A program made the translations under genes and the position numbers. Below the pieces are notes generated by a model. That model made no database searches, had not been told where the DNA came from, and was given only the letters and a program-made list of their open reading frames with translations. This document shows, piece by piece, positions 1 to 6,104 of a DNA stretch of 63,851 nt. This stretch comes from Tsukamurella spumae (GTDB taxonomy: Bacteria > Actinomycetota > Actinomycetes > Mycobacteriales > Mycobacteriaceae), in contig NZ_JAAXOQ010000026.1 in NCBI RefSeq assembly GCF_012396015.1, positions 1 to 63,851 of the forward strand. Direction: 5' to 3'. Positions within the stretch are counted from its first letter, which is position 1, and each line of letters starts with the position of its first letter.

Positions 1-71
1 ACCGTCTTACCGCTGCGGATCTGATCCCAGAACGGACGCTCCCGCTCCGCCGGGCTCTTCGGTCTTCCCAT
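1..71 (-). CDS. IS30-like transposase, N-terminal fragment (cut by window edge)
   Basis: Only the first 23 residues are in the window. They begin MGRPKSPAER and continue through a FWDQIRSGKT stretch, which resembles the start of IS30-family transposases just before their helix-turn-helix. The start is the ATG whose complement lies at 69-71. Downstream of this start, at 76-101, is an imperfect inverted repeat with CAACA and TGTTG arms, so the element's terminus probably lies between about 72 and 115. The catalytic DDE part is outside the window, so family and integrity cannot be confirmed; another small HTH protein is possible. Confidence 0.5.
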   Translation of the reverse strand, partial: MGRPKSPAERERPFWDQIRSGKT

Positions 72-164
72 CAGACAACACCTCATCTACCTCAGATGTT
101 GCGCTGACCCCTTGGACCCAAGTGCGGTTTTCCCCTCCGTAACGGTGTTCAATCGCTGTCCGGG

Positions 165-815
165 TCAGGTCCAGGCCTTTTCGATGGCCGTACCGCCGTC
201 GGTGAAGGGCAGGTCCTTACCGACGGTGTCCGGCCGGTCCAGCACGGAGGCCACGACCAGCGCGACGTTCGCGCGCGACGTGCCGGGGTTGTCCGCGGAC
301 CGCGTCGCGTCCGGATCGACGCGGCCGGTGGGCTCGTCGAGGGTGAGGCGGCCGGGCATCAGCACCGTCCAGTCCAGGTCGGAGGCGCGCAGGGCGACAT
401 CGGCCGCGGCCTTGGCCTCGGCGTAGGCGAAGAACGGATCCGATTCGGGGACGCCGTGATCGGGGGCGGCGCCGAGGTACGACACCATGACATAGCGCTT
501 CACCCCGGCCTGCTCGGCCGCGTGGATCGAGCGGATCGCGGCGTCGCGGTCGACGGCGTAGGTCCGTTCCGGGTTCCCGCCGCCCGCGCCCGCGGAGAAG
601 ACGATCGCATCGGCTCCGGCAAGAGCGGCCGCGATCTCCTCCTGGGTGGCGCTCTCGACATCGAGGACCCGCGGCGTGGCTCCGGTGGCGGCGATCTCCT
701 CCGATTGCGCGGGGTCGCGGATCCAGGAGGTGACCGTGTCGCCCCGGGAGCTGAGAATGCGCGCCACAATCAGCGCGATCTTGCCGTGTCCACCGATGAT
801 CGTGACAGCTGCCAT
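165..815 (-). CDS. NAD(P)-binding SDR/NmrA-like oxidoreductase
   Basis: A 216-residue atypical short-chain dehydrogenase of the NAD(P)H-binding (NmrA/YwnB-like) type, predicted cytosolic. The dinucleotide-binding loop VTIIGGHGKIA lies at the N-terminus. A SAGAGG strand-loop follows near residue 75, and the YVMVSYLGA segment with a downstream YAEAKAAAD corresponds to the region of the family's Tyr/Lys pair. The substrate is unknown; relatives act on quinones, flavins or as redox-sensing proteins. The ATG at 815 is chosen because the Rossmann motif begins directly after it. It is divergent from the DUF559-type gene, with a conserved hairpin between them. Confidence 0.85.
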   Translation of the reverse strand: MAAVTIIGGHGKIALIVARILSSRGDTVTSWIRDPAQSEEIAATGATPRVLDVESATQEEIAAALAGADAIVFSAGAGGGNPERTYAVDRDAAIRSIHAAEQAGVKRYVMVSYLGAAPDHGVPESDPFFAYAEAKAAADVALRASDLDWTVLMPGRLTLDEPTGRVDPDATRSADNPGTSRANVALVVASVLDRPDTVGKDLPFTDGGTAIEKAWT

Positions 816-840
816 GCGTTCCAACGTACGCGCTCGCCCG

Positions 841-880
841 TGTGGTCGATCGTGCCCGCTGCGCGGGAAGAATCGACCAC
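841..880. repeat. Hairpin repeat, copy 1
   Basis: A compound inverted repeat. The 9-base arm GTGGTCGAT (842-850) pairs with ATCGACCAC (872-880). Inside it CCCGC (855-859) pairs with GCGGG (863-867) around a 3-base loop, and a 4x4 internal loop lies between the two stems. It sits in the divergent promoter region between the reductase gene and the DUF559-type gene. A related element lies just after the latter gene at 1843-1877. The role is unknown: an operator, an RNA hairpin or a mobile palindromic repeat are all possible. Confidence 0.7.
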
Positions 881-911
881 GGCCGTGACGCCGGAACCGC
901 ACGCCGGTCCG

Positions 912-1842
912 ATGCGTCCAATTGACATGGGGGACGGATCGAAGCGCTCGGCCGAGTCGTCGGCACGGCGCGGGCAGCGGAAGCTCGCGGAGCACCTCGC
1001 CGACCACGACGGCGTGATCACGCGTTCGGCGGCGCTGAGACTCGGCCTGAGCTCGTCGGCGATCGACAGACTGGTCCAGGCGAAGCTCTGGATCGGGCTC
1101 GGCGGCGGCGTGTACCTCTCCGCCACGCACACATTCACGGACGAGGCCCGATTGCGCGCTGCGGCGGGCGCCACGGGCGGTGCCGTCGACGGTGCGGCCG
1201 CGGCCTGGTGGCACGGCATCGCGATGTCGCCGCCGGACTCGGTATCGCTGACGGTGCCTCGCAGTCACCGGAGGGCGCCGACGGTCCCGTACCTTCTGGA
1301 GGTGCACCGCCGCGACCTGCTGCCGGCCGATCTCGATGTCGTTCGCGGGCTGTCGGTGACCGCGGCCCCGCTGGCGGCGCTCGAGTCGGCCGCGGTCGGG
1401 GGCAGCGCGCTGCTTGATCGCGCCCTGCAGGAGGGGATCGTCACCGTGGGCGGACTCACCGCCGCGATGACGCGCAACGCCGGGCGACGCGGAATGGCGG
1501 AGGCCCGCCGCGTGCTGGCGGTGATCGCGGGCGACGCGGAGTCCGAGGCGGAGCGGCTGTTCCAGAGGATGCTCGAACTGCATCACCTCACGGGGTGGCG
1601 CGCACAGTTCCCCTTCGGAGTCTACTCGATCGACTTCGCCTTCCCGGCGCACCGGCTCGCGATCGAGATCGACGGCTGGGCCTTCCATTGCACCCCGGAA
1701 CGTGCGATGAACGACGCGCGCAAGCAGAAGCCTGGTCCTCGCCGGATGGCGAGTCCTCCGGTTCGGCTGGCATCAGCTCGACGGTGACGGTGAGGCGGTG
1801 ATGACGGACGTCATCACCGCCGTGAACGCGGTCGCCGCCTGA
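912..1842 (+). pseudogene. AbiEi-type / DUF559 endonuclease-fold protein, frameshifted
   Basis: The N-terminal part (HLADHDGVITRSAALRLGLS) is the winged-helix domain seen in AbiEi antitoxins of type IV toxin-antitoxin systems. The C-terminal part, with FPFGVYSIDFAFP and AIEIDGWAFH, is the DUF559/Vsr-like nuclease fold. After NDARKQ the frame runs into unrelated sequence and stops at 1787. The expected ending (LVLAGWRVLRFGWHQLDG up to TDVITAVNAVAA and a stop) is intact in another frame up to 1842. The pattern fits loss of two bases near 1729-1734. The nuclease-fold tail is therefore truncated unless this is a sequencing error. The start is ATG 912 or 927. No AbiEii toxin gene is adjacent. Confidence 0.8.
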
Positions 1843-1877
1843 GGTCGATAGTGCCCGGTAGGTGGGAGGAATCGACC
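1843..1877. repeat. Hairpin repeat, copy 2
   Basis: GGTCGAT (1843-1849) pairs with ATCGACC (1871-1877) around an inner CCC/GGG stem. The outer arms and the GTGCCCG and GGA-AATCGACCACG segments match the copy at 841-880. It lies between the end of the frameshifted DUF559-type gene and the convergent end of lysE, so it could also serve as a bidirectional terminator. Confidence 0.65.
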
Positions 1878-1883
1878 ACGGTG

Positions 1884-2495
1884 TCAGCCGCCGAGCGGCA
1901 TCGTCGCGAGGCGCAGGGCGAGTACGAGCAGCAGCACGCCGATCCCGAGACCGATCGCGCGCCACACGCTCGGCCGGCCCAGCACTCCCGCCATCCGTCG
2001 CGCACCGAACCCGAGCAGGCAGAACCACAGGACGCTGGCGACGCAGGCGCCGAGTGCGAACCACGCGCGGTCTCCCGCGTACCGGGTGGATGCCGACCCG
2101 AGGAGCAGCACGGTGTCGAGGTAGACATGTGGATTGAGCCAGGTCAATGCCAGCACGCCGGCGACCACCGCGAGGACCGACGACGCGCCGTCACCGCCCG
2201 CGACCAGGCCGGCGGAGGTCCGTGCGGACCACAGCGATCGAAGGCCGTACCCGACGAGCACCACAACGCCGACCCACTTCACGGTCTCCAGCAGCACCGG
2301 CCGCCCGGACACGGCGGCGCCGAGCCCCGCGACGCCCGCCACGATCAGGACGACGTCCGAGGCGATGCACACCGCGACGACCGCCGCGAGCCCGCGGCCG
2401 CGGACTCCCACCTGGAGCACGTAGGCGTTCTGCGCGCCGATGGCGACGATGAGCGAGACGCCGAGGCCCATGCCGGCGAGAAGTGCGGAGGTCAT
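1884..2495 (-). CDS. lysE: LysE-family amino acid exporter
   Basis: A 203-residue inner-membrane exporter of the LysE/ArgO family, which exports basic amino acids such as L-lysine and L-arginine and so prevents toxic accumulation. About six hydrophobic segments are visible. The family signatures IGAQNAYVLQ near residue 20 and LTWLNPHVYLDT near residue 120 are present. ATG 2495 is preferred over GTG 2501 because a -10-like TAGCGT ends seven bases upstream, as expected for a leaderless mRNA. It is divergent from its LysR-type regulator lysG, the classical arrangement. Confidence 0.92.
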   Translation of the reverse strand: MTSALLAGMGLGVSLIVAIGAQNAYVLQVGVRGRGLAAVVAVCIASDVVLIVAGVAGLGAAVSGRPVLLETVKWVGVVVLVGYGLRSLWSARTSAGLVAGGDGASSVLAVVAGVLALTWLNPHVYLDTVLLLGSASTRYAGDRAWFALGACVASVLWFCLLGFGARRMAGVLGRPSVWRAIGLGIGVLLLVLALRLATMPLGG

Positions 2496-2502
2496 GACCA
2501 CG

Positions 2503-2565
2503 ACGCTAGGGTCCGGGCGGCATAAGTACGAATGCGATTAGAAGATGACCCATTAGAATGACTTC
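2503..2565. promoter_or_regulatory. Divergent lysE/lysG promoter region
   Basis: On the plus strand TAGAAT (2554-2559) lies six bases before the lysG ATG. On the minus strand TAGCGT (2503-2508) lies seven bases before the lysE ATG. Both fit actinobacterial -10 boxes with leaderless transcription. A direct repeat ATTAGAA (2537-2543 and 2552-2558, period 15) is a candidate LysG-binding element. These are motif matches only. Confidence 0.5.
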
Positions 2566-3438
2566 ATGCTCAGCGGGCATCATCTCGAGACCCTCGTCGC
2601 CGTGGTGGAGGAGGAGAGCTTCGGCGCGGCGGCGGCACGGCTGCGAATCACGCAGTCGGCGGTCAGCCAGCGGATCCGGGCCCTCGAACAGCAGGTGGGG
2701 CACGTCGTCGTCACCCGCGAGGGACCGTGCCGCCCCACAGCCCAGGGCGAGGTGCTGCTCGGGCTCGCCCGCGGCGTCGCCTCCCTCGAGGCCGACGCGC
2801 TGGGCCGGCTGGCGGGCGACGCACCGTCGACCGTGCTGGACGTGGGCGTCAATGCGGACTCCCTCGCCACCTGGTTCCGGGACGTGATCTCGCGCGTCGC
2901 CGCGGAGCCCGACGGTCCGCTGCTGCGGCTGGTCGTGGACGACGAGCACCACACCGCCGACCTGCTCCGTGCGGGCTCGGTCCTGGGGGCGATCACCACG
3001 GACCCCGAGCCGGTGCAGGGCTGCTCGGTGGAGTACCTGGGCACCATGCGCTACCTGCCCGTGTGCACGCCGGCGTACGCGGAGCGGTGGCGTGCGGGCG
3101 GCCGCTGGCGCTGGCGCGAGATGCCGATCGTCCAGTACGACCTGCGCAAGGACGAGTTGCAGACCCGAGTGCTGCACCGCCGCGGGATCGAGGGCGGACC
3201 GCCGATGCACCGGATCCCGTCGTCGGAGGCCTTCGCGCACGCGGTCCGGGCCGGACTCGGCTGGGGCAGCCTCCCGGAGGCCGACATCGGCGACGCCATC
3301 GACCGCGGGACGCTGCTGCGCCTCACGGACGACACCGTCGACGTGAAGCTGTACTGGCAGTCCTGGCGGTTGCACACCCGCGCCGTCGGATGGCTCACCG
3401 ATGCCATCCACGCCGCGGCCGCGATCCACCTGCGCTGA
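2566..3438 (+). CDS. lysG: LysG/ArgP-type LysR transcriptional regulator
   Basis: A 290-residue LysR-family regulator of the ArgP/LysG branch. The N-terminal winged helix contains FGAAAARLRITQSAVSQRI, and the rest is a type-2 periplasmic-binding-protein-like effector domain. Family members sense lysine or arginine and activate the divergent exporter gene when the ligand is high. The ATG is directly preceded by a -10-like TAGAAT, so translation is probably leaderless. The ArgP-like insertion YDLRKDELQTRVL in the effector domain supports the subfamily. Confidence 0.9.
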   Translation: MLSGHHLETLVAVVEEESFGAAAARLRITQSAVSQRIRALEQQVGHVVVTREGPCRPTAQGEVLLGLARGVASLEADALGRLAGDAPSTVLDVGVNADSLATWFRDVISRVAAEPDGPLLRLVVDDEHHTADLLRAGSVLGAITTDPEPVQGCSVEYLGTMRYLPVCTPAYAERWRAGGRWRWREMPIVQYDLRKDELQTRVLHRRGIEGGPPMHRIPSSEAFAHAVRAGLGWGSLPEADIGDAIDRGTLLRLTDDTVDVKLYWQSWRLHTRAVGWLTDAIHAAAAIHLR

Positions 3439-3466
3439 TCGCCGACGCGGTCCCGTCGGACACCCG

Positions 3467-4282
3467 CTAGGCCGTTCCCAGCAGTGTCATGTCGTTCGCG
3501 ATGATGTCGGCGGCGATGAGGGTGCCGGTGCCGCTGCCGGTTCCCGTGCCGTCGGCCCGGGTGTGCACGGAGTTGACCACCCCGACGGCGGTGAAGGTCC
3601 CGTCGGGCCACTTCGCGTAGACCGGTCCGCCGGAGTCCCCTTCGACGGCGGGCACGCCCGCCCACGTGACGCGGGTGCCCGATACGTCGTCGAGCACCCC
3701 GCAGTGCCGGCCCGTGCGGGCCCCGACGATGCAGATCTCGGGCCGCTCCGCGCGCAGGCGGTCCGGGGTGCTGTACCCGGTCACGGGCCCGATCGCCGGG
3801 GCGACCGGCGCGACATCGCGGCCCGCGACCTGGATGATCGCGATGTCCTGCCCGCGCGCGCTGCGGGTCGCCTTGATGTACTCGCCGAAGGGGACGCTGC
3901 TGTCCGCGGAGGTCAGGTACCGCGCCACGGGGTTGCGGTCCGGCCGCACCTGCCGCGCCGCCTCGGCGCAGTGCCCGGCGGTGAACGCCACGACCTGCCC
4001 GTTGGGATAGCGGGCGAGGAAGCCCAGCGTGCAGATGCTGGAGTACACCCCGAACGGGTCGGCGTAGGTCGCGATCCCCGCGCCGGTGGTGGGCCGCGCC
4101 GCGACCGCGGCCGGGATGCCCGGCGCGACCACGTCGTAGGGTGCCACGCTCGGTGTCGTGACCACCACCGACGGGCTCGGCGGTGCCTCCGGCGCGGGGC
4201 CCGGGGACTCCGGGAGCGCGGTGCACGCCGTCGACAGCGCCAGTAGGCATGCCGCCGCGCCGGCTCGGTGGAGGGCGATCAC
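3467..4282 (-). CDS. Secreted trypsin-like serine protease, predicted lipoprotein
   Basis: A 271-residue S1-family peptidase. From the GTG at 4282 a short basic start leads into a hydrophobic stretch ending in the lipobox LSTAC, so Cys20 is the probable lipid anchor. A Pro/Ser-rich linker follows. The catalytic triad is visible as His104 in TAGHC, Asp146 in GQDIAI and Ser217 in GDSGGP. Paired cysteines support an extracytoplasmic location. The gene begins five bases after the P1-peptidase gene ends, so the two are probably co-transcribed. The substrate is unknown. Its stop faces that of lysG with a 28-base gap. Confidence 0.88.
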   Translation of the reverse strand: MIALHRAGAAACLLALSTACTALPESPGPAPEAPPSPSVVVTTPSVAPYDVVAPGIPAAVAARPTTGAGIATYADPFGVYSSICTLGFLARYPNGQVVAFTAGHCAEAARQVRPDRNPVARYLTSADSSVPFGEYIKATRSARGQDIAIIQVAGRDVAPVAPAIGPVTGYSTPDRLRAERPEICIVGARTGRHCGVLDDVSGTRVTWAGVPAVEGDSGGPVYAKWPDGTFTAVGVVNSVHTRADGTGTGSGTGTLIAADIIANDMTLLGTA

Positions 4283-4287
4283 GGGCG

Positions 4288-5151
4288 TCAGGCGCGCGAG
4301 CGGATGGCCTCGGCGACCGCGGTGATCGCGAGCGCGCGCACCAGGTCCACCTCGGCCTCCACGGCGCCGGTGGCGGCGGAGATGAAGGCGTCTCCGTCGA
4401 ATCGGGTGTGCGGCGGGTCGATCGCGCGGGCGAGGCCGTCGTGCGCGCCCTGCGCGAGGATCAGGCACTCGATCTTGCTGAGCCGGGCGTTGGTGATCAC
4501 CACGCCGATGGTGGTGTTCTCGCGGTTCCCGCCGCGCTCGAAGGGCTGATAGCCGAAGTCCGCGGTGGCGGTCGACTCGCCGGTGCGGATGTCGCCGAAG
4601 GCGTTCACGGCGCACAGTGCGCCCACGATCACCTCGCCGGCGCGCACCTCGGCGTACCCCAGCCCGGCGTCGTGGAGGTTCTCCAGGCCGCGGGCCTTGC
4701 CGGTGGTGGCGCCGGTGCCGGCCCCGATCGGGCCGTGCAACTCGGCATCGGCGGACGCGGAAGCCGTTGCGGCGTAACCGTCCTCGGCGGTGGGGCGCAC
4801 CTTCGGGTCTCCGACCATCAGGTCGAACAGCCCGAGGGTGGGCACGATCGGGACCCGCCCGGCGACGGTCCGGACGCCGCGGCCCTCCTCCTCGAGGCGG
4901 CGCATCACCCCGTCGGCGCTGGCGAGTCCGAACGCGGAACCCCCGGTGAGCACGGCGGCGTGGATCTCCTCGACGGATCGCTCGGGGGCGAGCAGGTCGA
5001 ACTCGCGGGAGGCGGGGGCGCCGCCGCGCACCTCCCCGGACCCGACGGTTCCGTCGGGGAAGGTCACGACCGTGCAGCCGGTGCGGGCCGCGGTGTCGGT
5101 GGCGTGGCCGACGCGGACGCCGGGGATGGTGACGATCGCACTGACGGGCAT
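4288..5151 (-). CDS. P1-family peptidase (DmpA/NylC-like Ntn hydrolase)
   Basis: A 287-residue member of peptidase family P1 (S58), similar to D-aminopeptidase DmpA, nylon hydrolase NylC and mycobacterial Rv1333. These proteins cleave themselves to expose an N-terminal nucleophile and then act as aminopeptidases or amidases. Visible family features are TIPGVRVGHATD at the start, LTGGSAFGLASADGV near residue 70, and NRENTTIGVVITN, where cleavage between Asn212 and Thr213 would create the nucleophile. Predicted cytosolic. It lies directly upstream of the secreted protease gene. Confidence 0.9.
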   Translation of the reverse strand: MPVSAIVTIPGVRVGHATDTAARTGCTVVTFPDGTVGSGEVRGGAPASREFDLLAPERSVEEIHAAVLTGGSAFGLASADGVMRRLEEEGRGVRTVAGRVPIVPTLGLFDLMVGDPKVRPTAEDGYAATASASADAELHGPIGAGTGATTGKARGLENLHDAGLGYAEVRAGEVIVGALCAVNAFGDIRTGESTATADFGYQPFERGGNRENTTIGVVITNARLSKIECLILAQGAHDGLARAIDPPHTRFDGDAFISAATGAVEAEVDLVRALAITAVAEAIRSRA

Positions 5152-5194
5152 GTCCCTCAGGCTACGACGGTGCGCTGTCCCGCGGGCCGGACGG

Positions 5195-5584
5195 TCAGGA
5201 GCGGGTGGGCGCGTACGCGGCCTCGTAGGCGCGACGCGTCTCGGCGCGGCGGCGGATCACGGAGGGGTTCTCGAGCTCGGGGTCGAGGCCGTTCTTCTGC
5301 AAGCGGCGGACGCGGTTGGGGACGATGTAGACCGCGTTGTAGAAGAGAGCCAGTAGGGCGCCCAGCAGCACCGTCGCGCCGCGCAGCCACAGCGATCCGG
5401 GCAGCAGCAGTACGAGCAGCGCGTACACGGGCACGAAGGCCAGCTGACCGCGCAGCAGGTGCCGGGCGATCCAAGTGCGGCGGGTCAGGTTGTGGCGCAC
5501 CCACTCCCGGTTCCGCTCCGGCAGCGAGCCGGTGTAGATCCAGGCGAGGTAGTGCAGCGGATCGGGGCGGTGGACGGTGTTCAC
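5195..5584 (-). CDS. DUF5313 small membrane protein
   Basis: A 129-residue protein with the RPDPLHYLAWIYTGSLPERN start and WVRHNLTRRTWIARH segment of the actinobacterial DUF5313 family. Two hydrophobic segments (about 45-62 and 67-90) are followed by a basic cytosolic tail. Function unknown. The GTG start overlaps the stop of the MarR-type gene (GTGA), so the pair is translationally coupled and the regulator may control this protein. Confidence 0.8.
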   Translation of the reverse strand: MNTVHRPDPLHYLAWIYTGSLPERNREWVRHNLTRRTWIARHLLRGQLAFVPVYALLVLLLPGSLWLRGATVLLGALLALFYNAVYIVPNRVRRLQKNGLDPELENPSVIRRRAETRRAYEAAYAPTRS

Positions 5585-6051
5585 GAGGTCTCCTTAAGGG
5601 CACCCGCGGCGAGTGCCTTGGCGTTGATGGTGGTGAGGACGCGGTGCAGGTCCTCCAGCTCGGCGAGGCTCGCACCGAGCCTCTCGACGACGGCGGGCGG
5701 CACCGCGAGGGCCTGCTCGCGCAGCGCGCGGCCGGCTTCGGTGAGCTCGACGTCGATCCGGCGCTCGTCGTCCGCGGCGCGTCCGCGGGTGAGTAGGCCC
5801 TGTGCCTCGAGCCGCTTGAGCAGCGGGCTCAGCGTGGGGGAGTCGAGCTGCAGCGTCGCGGCCAGGTCCTTGACCGACCGCGGCGACGAGTCCCACAGCG
5901 CCAGCATGACCAGGTACTGCGGGTGGGTGAGTCCCATGGGGGCCAGGATCGGCCGGTACACCGAGAGCACGGCGCGGTTGGCGAGCGCGAGTGCGAAGCA
6001 CACCTGGCGTTCCAGGGCGAGCGGATCCGCGTCGGTCATGGTCTCGGTCAT
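5581..6051 (-). CDS. OhrR-like MarR-family regulator
   Basis: A 156-residue winged-helix MarR regulator. The RQVCFALALANRAV segment carries the single N-terminal cysteine that senses organic hydroperoxides in OhrR proteins. The HTH is around VKDLAATLQLDSPTLSPLLKRLE and the wing around DERRIDVELTEAG. The ATG at 6051 is chosen; an upstream in-frame start would run the protein through its own operator. A double palindrome at 6074-6104 lies just upstream, consistent with autoregulation. It overlaps the next gene (DUF5313) by four bases. No ohr gene is adjacent, so the target and the inducing signal are inferred. Confidence 0.88.
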   Translation of the reverse strand: MTETMTDADPLALERQVCFALALANRAVLSVYRPILAPMGLTHPQYLVMLALWDSSPRSVKDLAATLQLDSPTLSPLLKRLEAQGLLTRGRAADDERRIDVELTEAGRALREQALAVPPAVVERLGASLAELEDLHRVLTTINAKALAAGALKETS

Positions 6052-6073
6052 GACTCCGACGGTAGCACTTGAG

Positions 6074-6104
6074 TAGTGCACTAATCAATAGTGCACAAAC
6101 TATT
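6074..6104. promoter_or_regulatory. Candidate MarR/OhrR operator pair
   Basis: TAGTGCACTA (6074-6083) is a perfect 10-base palindrome. AATAG (6087-6091) and CTATT (6100-6104) form a second dyad around TGCACAAA. The octamer TAGTGCAC occurs at 6074 and again at 6089. The site lies 23 bases upstream of the regulator start and overlaps the last codons of ligD. Binding by the adjacent regulator is inferred. Confidence 0.6.

Noticed and set aside
816-1688. The long minus-strand frame that would extend the SDR protein by about 290 residues
   Set aside because: The extension runs antisense to the AbiEi/DUF559-type gene and has no similarity to any domain; the Rossmann motif starts at ATG 815.
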